Of a DNA stretch of 64,000 nt, positions 44,739 to 52,686 are shown in pieces. The position numbers and the translations under genes were made by a program. The DNA lies in the NCBI RefSeq assembly GCF_011927665.1, contig NZ_JAATJA010000001.1, positions 167,019 to 231,018 of the forward strand. The letters are read 5' to 3'. Each line of letters starts with the position of its first letter. The first letter of the stretch is position 1. This DNA comes from Desulfobaculum xiamenense (lineage in GTDB: Bacteria > Desulfobacterota > Desulfovibrionia > Desulfovibrionales > Desulfovibrionaceae). The notes under the pieces were generated by a model. The model searched no databases. It was not told the DNA's origin and saw nothing but the letters and a program-made list of their open reading frames with translations.

Positions 44739-45008
44739 CTACCACCTGCGGGGCGGGCGCGGGGCGCGGGGGCGGGCTTCGTTGATCTGGAGCGACCTGC
44801 CGCCGAGCGTTGCCTCCGTAAGATTGTCGATGGCTTTGAGCGCAGCGTCGGCCTCCATTTCGACGAAACCGAAGCCACGGGACCGTCCGGTCTCGCGATC
44901 CTCGACTATCTTGACGGAATTGACATCGCCGTAGGCCTCGAAAAGCTTGCGAAGATCATCTTCGGAACAGCTCCAGGGAAGATTCCCCACGTAAATCGAC
45001 TTGACCAT
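44739..45008 (-). CDS. Small RNA-recognition-motif (RRM) protein, 89 aa
   Basis: ATG at 45008 with AAGGAG about 9 bases upstream. It is one RRM domain: RNP2 IYVGNL (residues 5-10) and RNP1 RGFGFVEM (44-51), both with the aromatic residues needed to stack on RNA, and a short basic Arg/Pro tail (ARPRAPRPPRRW). Single-RRM proteins of this size in bacteria (cyanobacterial Rbp type) bind single-stranded RNA and are often cold-induced. It is a monocistronic gene, and an inverted repeat lies in its leader. Confidence 0.95.
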   Translation of the reverse strand: MVKSIYVGNLPWSCSEDDLRKLFEAYGDVNSVKIVEDRETGRSRGFGFVEMEADAALKAIDNLTEATLGGRSLQINEARPRAPRPPRRW

Positions 45009-45057
45009 TTCGAAAACTCCTTGAAAGAAAACGTGTGCAACTCCCCGCGCCGGTTTG

Positions 45058-45075
45058 TATCATCCATTCATGATA
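45058..45075 (-). promoter_or_regulatory. Inverted repeat in the RRM gene leader
   Basis: TATCAT (45058-45063) and ATGATA (45070-45075) are perfect inverted copies with a 6-base spacer, about 50 bases before the RRM start codon. It could be an operator or a small RNA hairpin. The surrounding stretch is A/T-rich, so the RRM promoter is likely within 45060-45130. Confidence 0.3.
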
Positions 45076-45210
45076 ACGCGGGACAAGTTTGTAGTCTTCA
45101 TTATGGCTGACGAAGTCAAGTAAAAAAGACAATATTCCACTGGCGCGCATCCTCTTGTGCGCGCGTGCCCTGTTGCGTTTCGAGAACATGTAAGGGAGGC
45201 GACATGACTC

Positions 45211-46053
45211 ATGCCGTGTAAGCGCGCTGGTGATTGTCTGAAACGCAGCGCGTGCTGGGCGTTTTGCGCGGTTGTGCATTGTTTTGTCGTGTTGTGTCTT
45301 GTATTGCCGTGTCTGGCTGGTGGCGTGGAACAGGCGAAGAGTGGCGCGCCGGTTCTTCGTTTCCGGGTGCTCGCAAGCCTGCCCCACGACAGAGAAGCGT
45401 TCACGCAGGGATTGGTGGTGGATGGCGATGTCTTTCATGAGAGCGTGGGGCGTTACGGGCACTCCGCGTTGCGCGAGGTGGACGTGCGGACGGGACGCGT
45501 CCTGCGGGAGGTGCGCCTGTCGGATGATGTCTTCGCCGAGGGACTTGCCCGCGTGGGCGATGCGCTGGTCCAACTGACGTGGCGACGTGGCGAGGCGTAC
45601 GTCCATGATGTGGCGACATTCGCGCGGACGGGGCGTTTCGAGTATTCGGGGCAGGGGTGGGGGCTTGCCTTCGACGGGCAGCGGCTCGTGCAGAGCAATG
45701 GCTCCGATGTGCTGGTTTTTCGTGACCCGGCGACCTTCGCCGCATGCGGGCGCGTGCGCGTGCATGACGGCGGGGAGAGCGTGCGGCTGTTGAACGAATT
45801 GGAATGGATGGACGGGCTGGTACTGGCCAACGTGTGGCATGACCCGCGCGTGGCCGCCATCGACCCGGACAGTGGCGCGGTTCGTTACTGGATTGATCTG
45901 TCTGACCTTGTGCGTGAGGCGCAACGGGCCGGGGGCGGGGTGGCCAACGGGTTGGCGTGGGACTGTGTACAGCGGCGGCTTTATGTCACGGGGAAGAACT
46001 GGCCGCATGTGCATGTGGTCGAAATCATGTATGATGATCAGGATGGGATGTAA
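45211..46053 (+). CDS. Glutaminyl-peptide cyclotransferase (papaya-type), 280 aa
   Basis: ATG at 45211, 11 bases after AGGGAGG. Residues about 14-38 form a hydrophobic signal segment rich in Cys (VVHCFVVLCLVLPCLAG), so the enzyme is exported. The beta-propeller family motifs are clear: PHDREAFTQGLVVDGDVFHESVG, WGLAFDGQRLVQSNGSD, NELEWMDGLVLANVW and ANGLAWDCVQRRLYVTGKNWP. It turns N-terminal Gln into pyroglutamate on exported proteins, which protects them from aminopeptidases. A five-codon frame (ATG 45204) overlaps its start and has the better ribosome spacing. Confidence 0.9.
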   Translation: MPCKRAGDCLKRSACWAFCAVVHCFVVLCLVLPCLAGGVEQAKSGAPVLRFRVLASLPHDREAFTQGLVVDGDVFHESVGRYGHSALREVDVRTGRVLREVRLSDDVFAEGLARVGDALVQLTWRRGEAYVHDVATFARTGRFEYSGQGWGLAFDGQRLVQSNGSDVLVFRDPATFAACGRVRVHDGGESVRLLNELEWMDGLVLANVWHDPRVAAIDPDSGAVRYWIDLSDLVREAQRAGGGVANGLAWDCVQRRLYVTGKNWPHVHVVEIMYDDQDGM

Positions 46054-46179
46054 ACGGGATATGTTGGGTGGAAAGCCGCTTTATGACGAATGGAATACCG
46101 TGGCTATGCATCGCATTGTTTCATATGCGATGATATTTTGCTGTGATAGTGTTTTGTGTGCATCTTTCTAGAAAAAATC

Positions 46180-46208
46180 TTGATCGACTTGTGTGTGGAA
46201 TGTATATG
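46180..46208 (+). promoter_or_regulatory. Sigma70-type promoter for the 141-aa unknown gene
   Basis: TTGATC (46180-46185) and TATATG (46203-46208) are spaced by exactly 17 bases, in an A/T-rich stretch about 55 bases before the next start codon. The match and context are both good. Confidence 0.55.
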
Positions 46209-46261
46209 GATTGAAGTGGTGTGTGCGCATGCTCTGAATGCCGAGGTGGCGGGAGGACGTG

Positions 46262-46687
46262 ATGGCTCAGGTTGCGGCGCGGGTTTCGCCCGAACACGAA
46301 CAGTGGCTCAAGGAATACTTCCGGACCAAGAGCGCCGGAGCGGAATTCGTGGTCCCGTGGGCGGCGGACACGTTTTTCAGGTCCATCAATCAGGTCAAGG
46401 GCATTTTCTCCGCAGCGGAGCTTCTGACCATCCTCGAAGCGCACCGGGACGTGAAGCTTCTGCCCGAGCAGTCCCGGCTGGCCTATCTCCAATTGCGCGT
46501 GCAGGACGCCTGCGACATTGGGCTGCTGCATACCCGCCATGGCGCGGGAAAGGCCAACCTCGAAGCGAAGCTCAAGCGCCTCAACGACACGCAGGCCGCC
46601 GCAGTGATGATCTGGGCCACGGCCTACTGGGTCAGCAAGCGCTGGACCGAGGTCGAGATGGAAGAGTATGCGCGCATTCTGATCTGA
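46262..46687 (+). CDS. Unknown soluble protein, 141 aa
   Basis: ATG at 46262 with GGGAGG 6-7 bases upstream; the in-frame ATG at 46238 is less likely. I do not recognise it. It is helical, with no signal peptide. The central part reads as a helical pair (SAAELLTILEAHRDVKLLPEQSR) and the end has several aromatic residues (VMIWATAYWVSKRW). It has its own promoter and a long hairpin 14 bases after the stop, so it is a one-gene unit. Confidence 0.75.
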   Translation: MAQVAARVSPEHEQWLKEYFRTKSAGAEFVVPWAADTFFRSINQVKGIFSAAELLTILEAHRDVKLLPEQSRLAYLQLRVQDACDIGLLHTRHGAGKANLEAKLKRLNDTQAAAVMIWATAYWVSKRWTEVEMEEYARILI

Positions 46688-46701
46688 TGGCGTTCATTTG
46701 G

Positions 46702-46748
46702 ACGACGCGAAAGGCCGTGGGAGGTGCTCCCGCGGCCTTTCGCGTCGT
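46702..46748. terminator. Very long near-perfect hairpin after the 141-aa gene
   Basis: ACGACGCGAAAGGCCG-T-GGGAG (46702 onward) pairs with CTCCC-G-CGGCCTTTCGCGTCGT (to 46748). The stem is about 22 pairs with one T-G wobble and a 3-base loop. The T-run is only three bases and lies inside the stem. It most likely terminates transcription, but it is unusually long for that. Confidence 0.6.
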
Positions 46749-46914
46749 GTGCGGACAGGGGGGATCGGAAAAAGCTCTACAGCGCTAAAGAATATTTGCC
46801 ATCCGGTCGATGGAGTATTTGCGATGGTCCGTTCGCCGCAAGGGCAGCGTGCCCGCGCGAGGACCATCAACGCGGCGAAAGATCGTTCACGCCGCACAAT
46901 CGGAGAGGCGACCA

Positions 46915-47601
46915 ATGCGGAAATTGTTCATTACTGCGGCTGTCGTGTTGGCAGGGCTGGGACTTGCGGGGTGCAACTCGCAGATTCCCGTGGCCTCGAC
47001 CTACCCGATGAAGACCCAGCGGACCATGCAGGCGGCCCAGCACTGGGGCGTGCTGGCCGACGACGTTGCGGCGCAGGTGGCCAAGGCGCTCGACGACAGG
47101 GTGGAGCTGCGGCTTCTGGCTATCGACGTGAAGCCCGAGACGGAAGGGCCTTTTGCCGAGGTCTTTCGCGAGCTTCTGCGCTCGCGCCTTGTGTACGAGG
47201 GCTTGCAGGTGGCGGACCGGGACGAGGGGCAGCTCGTGCTGCGCTACAAGGTTCAGGTCGTGAAGCACGGTAGCCGGTTCCAGCGCACGCCGCCCGGCCT
47301 GCTGACGCTCCTTGGCGCGGGCGTGGCCGTCAGTCGCGATCTGGGGGCCGATGCCATCTATGCGGCAGGAGCCGGCGGACTGCTGGCGGATGTGGCTGTT
47401 GGGCATCTTGCGCCGCACAGCGCGCACGAGGTGGTGGTGACGTCGGGCCTCGTCTGGCACAACCGCTTCGTCACGCATTCGTCCGACATCTACTACATCA
47501 ACGACGCGGACAGCGGGCACTACGGAACCGCCCTTGCGCCCGTTGCGGACGAGGACATGAAACCCTACGCGTCGCGTCCCATGGGCGTGACCAACAACTA
47601 G
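46915..47601 (+). CDS. Putative outer-membrane or periplasmic lipoprotein, 228 aa
   Basis: ATG at 46915 with GGAGAGG upstream. It has a clear lipobox LAGC with lipidation at C20 and Asn at +2, which is not the inner-membrane Asp signal, so outer-membrane placement is likely. The mature part has an alternating strand/helix pattern (VELRLLAIDVKPE, LVLRYKVQVVKHG) and a glycine-rich hydrophobic stretch about residues 125-165. I do not recognise the family. It is 16 bases upstream of the FlgO-like gene, so the two probably form one operon. Confidence 0.82.
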   Translation: MRKLFITAAVVLAGLGLAGCNSQIPVASTYPMKTQRTMQAAQHWGVLADDVAAQVAKALDDRVELRLLAIDVKPETEGPFAEVFRELLRSRLVYEGLQVADRDEGQLVLRYKVQVVKHGSRFQRTPPGLLTLLGAGVAVSRDLGADAIYAAGAGGLLADVAVGHLAPHSAHEVVVTSGLVWHNRFVTHSSDIYYINDADSGHYGTALAPVADEDMKPYASRPMGVTNN

Positions 47602-47617
47602 ACAAGGAAGGCTCGCC

Positions 47618-48406
47618 GTGTCCGCACGCATTTCCATACATATCGCGCTGGTGGTCCTGTGTGCCGTGGCGACGGTGTCCTGCGCCAGTCGGGATAGTTC
47701 GCACAAGGCCGCAGGGCCGTACATGCAGCAGGTCGGGCAGCAGGTTGGCGGCGGCTTCGAGGGGGAGGCGCTTCTGGCTGGGAGCTTTGCTGCTGCTGAC
47801 GGGTTGGCGGCCAATCTCGCCACGCGCATGCCGCATGGGACGCGCATGCTCGCCGCGACGTTCGTGGATCGGGATGCCTTCGACCGCTCGTCGGCCTTTG
47901 GGCGGCTGGTGTCCGCGCAGGTGGTATCGCGCCTTGTGCAGGGCGGGTACGACGTGGTGGAAATCCGCCTGCGTCGTGAGCTCGGCATCCGAGAGGGGCA
48001 GGGCGAGTTCGCCCTCACCCGCCAGACGGCGCAGCTCATGCAGGAGAAGTTCGACGCGCAAGCCCTGCTGGTGGGCTGCTACACGGTGGACGCGCGAAAC
48101 GTCTTCGTGTCCGTGCGGGTGGTGCGGCTGGAGGATGGCGTGCAGGTGTCGGCGTTCGACTGGGCGTTGCCGAAAAAGGGCGTTGTCGCCCGGCTGCTGG
48201 CTCCCGAGTCGTCCGAGGATGTTTTCGAGTCGTATCTGAATCCGCAGGGGCGGATGGTGGCCGGGGGCATGCCCGCCATGGCCGAGCCGCTGCGGATGCC
48301 GACGCGAATGGATGCGCCGCAGCCGGTTATCGAGCAGCCGCTGCCGCAGGGCGCACCGACGCAGGGAGAGGTCTTTCGCCTGTTTCCGCCAACGCGCATT
48401 CAGTAG
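47618..48406 (+). CDS. FlgO-like exported lipoprotein, 262 aa
   Basis: GTG at 47618 after AAGGAAGG. It has a signal peptide with lipobox-like VSC (C22). The central domain has the FlgO pattern: AANLATRMPHGTRMLAATFVDRD, FGRLVSAQVVSRLVQGGYDVVEIRLRRELGIREGQGEFALTRQ, ALLVGCYTVDARNVFVSVRVVRLEDG. In Vibrio, FlgO is an outer-membrane lipoprotein of the flagellum. No flagellar genes lie here, so the function may differ. The C-terminal 50 residues are Pro/Met-rich and probably disordered. It pairs with the lipoprotein upstream. Confidence 0.86.
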   Translation: MSARISIHIALVVLCAVATVSCASRDSSHKAAGPYMQQVGQQVGGGFEGEALLAGSFAAADGLAANLATRMPHGTRMLAATFVDRDAFDRSSAFGRLVSAQVVSRLVQGGYDVVEIRLRRELGIREGQGEFALTRQTAQLMQEKFDAQALLVGCYTVDARNVFVSVRVVRLEDGVQVSAFDWALPKKGVVARLLAPESSEDVFESYLNPQGRMVAGGMPAMAEPLRMPTRMDAPQPVIEQPLPQGAPTQGEVFRLFPPTRIQ

Positions 48407-48447
48407 CGCTGTTGGCTGAAACGGTGCATCAGGGGGGAGGAGAAGAG

Positions 48448-48476
48448 ACGGCCGGGGCGATTGCCCCGGCCGTTTC
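48448..48476. terminator. Bidirectional terminator between convergent genes
   Basis: ACGGCCGGGGC (48448-48458) pairs with GCCCCGGCCGT (48463-48473), an 11-pair stem with a 4-base loop, followed by TT. It lies between the FlgO-like gene and the convergent small gene. Confidence 0.85.
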
Positions 48477-48496
48477 GCGTGGTCTGGCCGCGCGGA

Positions 48497-48703
48497 CTAC
48501 TCGACGCCGAGGGCGCCGTCAAAGGCCTGATTGATGCTCTGGCTGACCTGCACGAGCACCTGATTGTCCTTCTCGACGTAGCGGACGTTGCGCTCGGGGT
48601 AGAGGGCCATGTCCTCGGCGACGTACTCCCAGCGCTGCACTTCCCTTGCCACTTCCTCGTTCAGGACGGGGTAGACGGCAACCGTGATCCAATCGGAATT
48701 CAT
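48497..48703 (-). CDS. Small unknown protein, 68 aa
   Basis: ATG at 48703 with a perfect AAGGAGG 7 bases upstream. It opens MNSDWITVAVYPVLNEE and is acidic and soluble, with a strand-helix pattern and a C-terminal helix (VSQSINQAFDG). I do not recognise it. The start overlaps (ATGA) the end of another minus-strand open frame. It ends just before a shared bidirectional terminator. Confidence 0.72.
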   Translation of the reverse strand: MNSDWITVAVYPVLNEEVAREVQRWEYVAEDMALYPERNVRYVEKDNQVLVQVSQSINQAFDGALGVE

Positions 48704-48915
48704 GGTGATCCTCCTTCGGCGAGATGCCACTCGGGCGGTTCTGGCGCATCCACGGGACGTCGCGGGTCGAATGTCCGCATGCTGTGGATGTAGTCCGGAC
48801 CGAGGCCCGGAGAACCGCCGGTGGCGATGGTGTTTCTAATGCCGCTCGTGCTGTTGCGCAACGGCGGACGGTCCTGCGCGGCGCTTGGGTATACCCGGTG
48901 CGCCGTGTGGGCCAT
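48700..48915 (-). CDS. Possible small ORF coupled to the 68-aa gene
   Basis: A frame of up to 71 codons stops at 48700 and shares ATGA with the following start, a typical coupling pattern. Its C-terminal part (DYIHSMRTFDPRRP…PPEWHLAEGG) looks protein-like. No ribosome site is seen at its possible starts, and it is otherwise unsupported. Confidence 0.25.
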   Translation of the reverse strand: MAHTAHRVYPSAAQDRPPLRNSTSGIRNTIATGGSPGLGPDYIHSMRTFDPRRPVDAPEPPEWHLAEGGSP

Positions 48916-49099
48916 TGCGCATGCCGTTTCTTCCGTCGTTGCGGGATATTCGGCGTTTGCGCCGCAAGTGCACCTGCATCGGCTACCGCGATGCGTGCCC
49001 TGCGGTCAAGTGTTCTTCGCATGCGTCGTGCGGTGGCGTTGGAGCACTGCATATTGTGCGAGCGCGATTGTTGCTGTGTGAGGACGCGCGTTGCGCTGG
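48704..49099. other. 396-base stretch without a confident gene
   Basis: It lies between the 68-aa gene and the AraC gene, both on the minus strand. Apart from the possible small frame at its left end, I see only short overlapping frames with no ribosome site. It should hold the promoter of the 68-aa gene and the terminator of the AraC gene; neither is clear. Confidence 0.5.
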
Positions 49100-49927
49100 T
49101 CAGTGGCGGTTGGCGGCGTAGTGGCCGGGCGTGGTGCCCATGGCGGTGCGAAAGGTCCGGGTGAGATGGCTTAGGTCCGCGAAACCCGCGTCGAGGGCCG
49201 CCTGCGTGGGCGGGCAGCCTGCGTCGAGCAGCGCGCGGGCCTTGCGTATGCGTATGCGCACGAGCCAGTCATGCGGGGAGAGGCCCGTCTCGCGGGTGAA
49301 AATGCGCTGGCAGTGGCAGGGACTCAGACACGCCGCCTGCGCGATGGTCACGAGGGTCGGCGTCGCGGCGAAGTGCGTTTCCAAAAAGTCCTTGATCGGC
49401 GTGATGGCGCGGTGCGGCTGTCTGTCCTGCGCGGGGGGCTGTGTGGCGTGACGGGCCAGCAGCGCGGTGACGAGTCCGTGCAGGGCATGTGCTGCGTCTG
49501 TGGCATGTGCGGCGTTTGGTGCGCTTTCCAGCTTGGCGAAGAGCTGGCGCATGCGCGTGGCGAGTAGCGCATCGGCGAAGGGTTCGGACCGAAAGAACGG
49601 GGCGGACGGCATTTCTGTGCATGCGGCGATGTCGCGCAGGGCCTCGCCGTCCATGCATAGGGCGAGGTAGCCGCAACCCGCCTCGGAGGCCGGAGCGCAG
49701 GCGTGGGCCTCGTGGGGATTGAGGACGTACATCCAGCCCTCGGGAATGGTGAAGGTCGCGTCGCCACGCCGCAGCAGGCGCGAACCGTCCTCGACGAGCA
49801 CCAGCACGTAGACGCCGTGGACGTGGCGCGGGAAGGCATTGGCCATGTTCCGCGCCCGTACGGCTTCAAAGCCCGGAATGCCGGGCAGACTGTGGAAGGT
49901 GATTTGCGCTTTCGGCCTGCGCGGCAT
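49100..49927 (-). CDS. AraC-family transcriptional regulator, 275 aa
   Basis: ATG at 49927 with AGGAAGGA upstream; an in-frame start at 49966 has no such site. The N-terminal half is a cupin-like sensor (FPRHVHGVYVLVLVEDGS, FTIPEGWMYVLNPHEAHAC). The C-terminal 100 residues hold the two helix-turn-helix units (LVTIAQAACLSPCHCQRIF; TQAALDAGFADLSHLTRTF...TPGHYA). This is the class with an arabinose-type ligand-binding domain. It is downstream of the cupin gene on the same strand (45-base gap), so the two are probably one operon. The targets are unknown. Confidence 0.93.
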   Translation of the reverse strand: MPRRPKAQITFHSLPGIPGFEAVRARNMANAFPRHVHGVYVLVLVEDGSRLLRRGDATFTIPEGWMYVLNPHEAHACAPASEAGCGYLALCMDGEALRDIAACTEMPSAPFFRSEPFADALLATRMRQLFAKLESAPNAAHATDAAHALHGLVTALLARHATQPPAQDRQPHRAITPIKDFLETHFAATPTLVTIAQAACLSPCHCQRIFTRETGLSPHDWLVRIRIRKARALLDAGCPPTQAALDAGFADLSHLTRTFRTAMGTTPGHYAANRH

Positions 49928-49972
49928 GGGTCGTGTCCTTCCTGCGTGGCGAGTGTGCGTGTGCACCGCAAG

Positions 49973-50365
49973 CTATAGCAGGGCCGGGAAAAACTTGGCA
50001 AGCAGCACGAGGCCGTCATCGCCCGCCGCGACGCGGTGGTCCGTCCCCTTCGGGATGATCGTCAGCGTGCCCGGAGCGTAGGGCATTTCCGTCTCGTCCA
50101 GTTGCGCCGTGCCGCTGCCGGAGATGACTTCGTGCAGTTCCCATTGCGCGGCGTGGGCGTGCATGGCGAGGGTGCAGCCGGGGGCCACGCGCACCATGTG
50201 GCAGCTCAACGCTCCGGCCGTTTCCGCGCCGGTGACCAGATGCTTGAGCGCCACACCTTCGAAGGCCGGGTGCTCGTTCCACGGCAGGGTCGATGCGTCG
50301 AGCGGGCCTGCCGCGAGGTGGAGCGTTCCGCCATCCATGAGTTGGGCAATTTCCGCGAATTCCAT
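49973..50365 (-). CDS. Small cupin-domain protein, 130 aa
   Basis: ATG at 50365 with AAAGGAG upstream; the frame extends to 50482 without a better start. It is one cupin barrel with metal-type motifs: LAMHAHAAQWELHEVISGSGTAQ (HxH...E...H) and the second YAPGTLTIIPKGTDHRV. Such proteins are metal-dependent enzymes or ligand binders. It lies directly upstream of the AraC regulator and could be its regulated partner. Confidence 0.9.
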   Translation of the reverse strand: MEFAEIAQLMDGGTLHLAAGPLDASTLPWNEHPAFEGVALKHLVTGAETAGALSCHMVRVAPGCTLAMHAHAAQWELHEVISGSGTAQLDETEMPYAPGTLTIIPKGTDHRVAAGDDGLVLLAKFFPALL

Positions 50366-50491
50366 ACGTGTCTCCTTTCGGTGGGTGGGTATCGTCCGTT
50401 GGCATTCTCGCCGAACGAACGACTGCACCGTAGCGCGGGGCGGTGGCGGCGTATTGGATGATCTTGCGGAGTTTTGGGGCACGAAAGCGAA

Positions 50492-50519
50492 GCGGCCGGA
50501 AGCTTTCGCTTCCGGCCGC
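50492..50519 (-). terminator. Terminator of the ORP operon
   Basis: GCGGCCGGAAGC (50492-50503) pairs perfectly with GCTTCCGGCCGC (50508-50519), 12 pairs and a 4-base loop. It lies 26 bases after the MrpORP stop. On the minus strand it is followed by TTCGCTTTCG rather than a pure T-run. Confidence 0.8.
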
Positions 50520-50544
50520 CGGGAATGCGTGGGAATTGCGGGGG

Positions 50545-51798
50545 CTAGTGGTCGCAGATGTTCTGGCCCACGGTCAGCTGACCCGCGAGGTAGGCGTTGA
50601 CGATCGTTTCGGGATCGCCACCCTGTGCGCCGACGACGACCTTGATGCCGCTTTCGGTGAACAGGCTCTGGGCGCGTGCGCCCATGCCGCCGGCGATGAT
50701 GAGCTTTGCGCCCTTCTCGGCCAGCCAGCGGGGCAGAACGCCCGGCTCGTGCGGGGGCGGGGTAAGCAGTTCACCCTTGGTGATGGTGCGGGTGGCGTTG
50801 TCCACGTCGAGCAGGGCGAACTTCTCGCAATGGCCGAAGTGCTGGCACAGCTGGCCTGCGGCCACGGGCACGGCCACGCGGGTCGTTCCGTTGTCGCCGG
50901 AGAGGGCGCCATCGACGGGCTTGGAGGTGTCCTGCTGCTCCTGCAGGCGACCGGCGAGGTCGAGCAGGGGCTTGATGATGTGGTTGAGCGCTTCACCAGC
51001 GGGGCTGTGATCGCCGAGCTTCATGATGGGGAAGCCCTCTTCGCCGGAGCGTGCCACGTCCGCATGCATGGGGATGCGGCCGAGGAAGCGCACGCCGGTT
51101 TCCTGCGCCAGCTTCTCGCCGCCGCCAACACCGAACACGTTTTCGACGCTGCCGCACTTGGAGCACACGAAACCGCTCATGTTCTCGATGATGCCGAAGA
51201 TCTCGTTGCCGACCTGATTGCAGAAGGTCACGGAGCGGCGCACGTCGTCAATGGCCACGCCCTGCGGGGTGGTGACGATGACGGCCTTGGCGTCGGGACC
51301 AAGCTCCTGCAAGGCGGAAAGCGGCTCGTCGCCGGTTCCCGGAGGGCAGTCGATGATCAGGAAGTCGAGGTCGCCCCAGGTGACGTCGGAGATGAACTGG
51401 CGGATGAGGCCGATCTTCACCGGTCCGCGCCAGATGACGGCGTCTTCCTTGGAGGGCAGCAGGAAACCGAGGGACATGACGCCGAGGTTGCGGCTCCATG
51501 CGATGGGTTCCATGCAGTCGCGCTCCATGTGGGGCTTCTCGTCCTGCAGGGAAAGCAGACGGGGGACACTGGGGCCGTGGACGTCGACGTCCAGAAGGCC
51601 GACCTTCATGCCCGCCATGGACAGGGCCACGGCAATGTTGGTGGCGACGGTGGACTTGCCCACGCCGCCCTTGCCGGACATGACAACGATCTTATGCTTG
51701 ATCTTGCCAAGAGCCTTCTTGATCTTCAGATCCTGAGGGTTCTCCTGGCAGGAGCCTCCGGAGCAGTTTCCGCCGGAGCAGCTTCCGCATTCGCTCAT
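50545..51798 (-). CDS. MrpORP: Mrp/NBP35 iron-sulfur carrier ATPase fused to an ORP/NifX-type domain, 417 aa
   Basis: ATG at 51798 with AGGAGG just upstream. It has an N-terminal cysteine cluster (CGSCSGGNCSGGSC), Walker A GKGGVGKS at 42-49, IIDCPPGTGDE, and a CxxC (CSKC) of the Mrp/ApbC type that holds a [4Fe-4S] cluster. Residues about 305-417 are a dinitrogenase Fe-Mo-cofactor/ORP-like domain (VAVPVAAGQLCQHFGHCEKFALLDVD). The fusion matches the MrpORP described in Desulfovibrio, which helps assemble the Mo-Cu cluster protein ORP. It is the last gene of the minus-strand ORP operon, 24 bases after the ferredoxin-MinD gene. Confidence 0.94.
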   Translation of the reverse strand: MSECGSCSGGNCSGGSCQENPQDLKIKKALGKIKHKIVVMSGKGGVGKSTVATNIAVALSMAGMKVGLLDVDVHGPSVPRLLSLQDEKPHMERDCMEPIAWSRNLGVMSLGFLLPSKEDAVIWRGPVKIGLIRQFISDVTWGDLDFLIIDCPPGTGDEPLSALQELGPDAKAVIVTTPQGVAIDDVRRSVTFCNQVGNEIFGIIENMSGFVCSKCGSVENVFGVGGGEKLAQETGVRFLGRIPMHADVARSGEEGFPIMKLGDHSPAGEALNHIIKPLLDLAGRLQEQQDTSKPVDGALSGDNGTTRVAVPVAAGQLCQHFGHCEKFALLDVDNATRTITKGELLTPPPHEPGVLPRWLAEKGAKLIIAGGMGARAQSLFTESGIKVVVGAQGGDPETIVNAYLAGQLTVGQNICDH

Positions 51799-51822
51799 TT
51801 CGTTCCTCCTAGGCTATGCCTT

Positions 51823-52686
51823 TCAGGCGAACAGCTTTCGGGACACCTTGTCCCATACGCTGCGCATGTGTTGTCCGAAACCGTCGGGATCATGCTCGAC
51901 CACGCTCAGTCCGTGGATCTGTGCGTCGGTCACGATCTGGTCGTACGGGAGAACGCCAGCGATTTCAACGCCGGATTCCGTGCACCAATTCCGAATTTCT
52001 TCCGTCAGCAGCGGATTTATGTCCGCCTTGTTCACGACGGCCATCATGGGCACCTGGAAGTGCCGCGTCAACTTGTGCACGCGCTTGAGGTCGTGCAGGG
52101 CCGAGAGTGTCGGCTCCGCCACGGCCAGCGCGAGGTCCGTCCCGCCGAGGGAGGCGATGACCGGGCAGCCGACTCCGGGAGGGCCGTCGGTGATGATGAG
52201 TTCCGCGCCGACTTCCTCGGCGGCCTTGCGGGCTTCCTTGCGCACGGTGGTCACGAGCTTGCCCGAGTTTTCCTCGCCAATGCCGAGGTGGGCATGGATC
52301 ATTTTGCCGAAGCGCGTTTCGGAGCTGTACCAGTGCCCGCACATGCGTTCGATCATGCCCGCCGCGTCGGTCGGGCAGACGTAGGCGCACACGCCGCAGC
52401 CCTCGCAATGCTCCTTGTGGACCGTGAAGTCCGCGTCGATGGCCTCGTAGCGGCAGTTCGTCGCGCATTCGCCGCAGCGGATGCAGCGTTCGGGGTCGAT
52501 GACCGCCACCTGTCCGCTGTAGAATTCCGTGGCCGTGCGATTTTCAGGGGCCAGCACCAGGTGCAGGTCCGCCGCGTCGACGTCGCAGTCGGCCATGACC
52601 TTGTGACCGGCCAGCGCGGCCAGTGCGGCGGTGACGGTGGTCTTGCCGGTGCCGCCCTTGCCGCTGATGACTACCAGTTCCTTCAT
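51823..52686 (-). CDS. Ferredoxin-MinD fusion P-loop ATPase of the ORP complex, 287 aa
   Basis: ATG at 52686 overlaps the previous stop (ATGA). Walker A GKGGTGKT is at residues 9-16. Two [4Fe-4S] ferredoxin motifs (CIRCGECATNC and CEGCGVCAYVC) are inserted about residues 68-110, and ITDGPPGVGCPV follows. This architecture matches the MinD-superfamily ATPases of the Desulfovibrio ORP complex (DVU2103/DVU2104-type, from memory), linked there to septum placement. The paired gene is upstream. Confidence 0.92.
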   Translation of the reverse strand: MKELVVISGKGGTGKTTVTAALAALAGHKVMADCDVDAADLHLVLAPENRTATEFYSGQVAVIDPERCIRCGECATNCRYEAIDADFTVHKEHCEGCGVCAYVCPTDAAGMIERMCGHWYSSETRFGKMIHAHLGIGEENSGKLVTTVRKEARKAAEEVGAELIITDGPPGVGCPVIASLGGTDLALAVAEPTLSALHDLKRVHKLTRHFQVPMMAVVNKADINPLLTEEIRNWCTESGVEIAGVLPYDQIVTDAQIHGLSVVEHDPDGFGQHMRSVWDKVSRKLFA

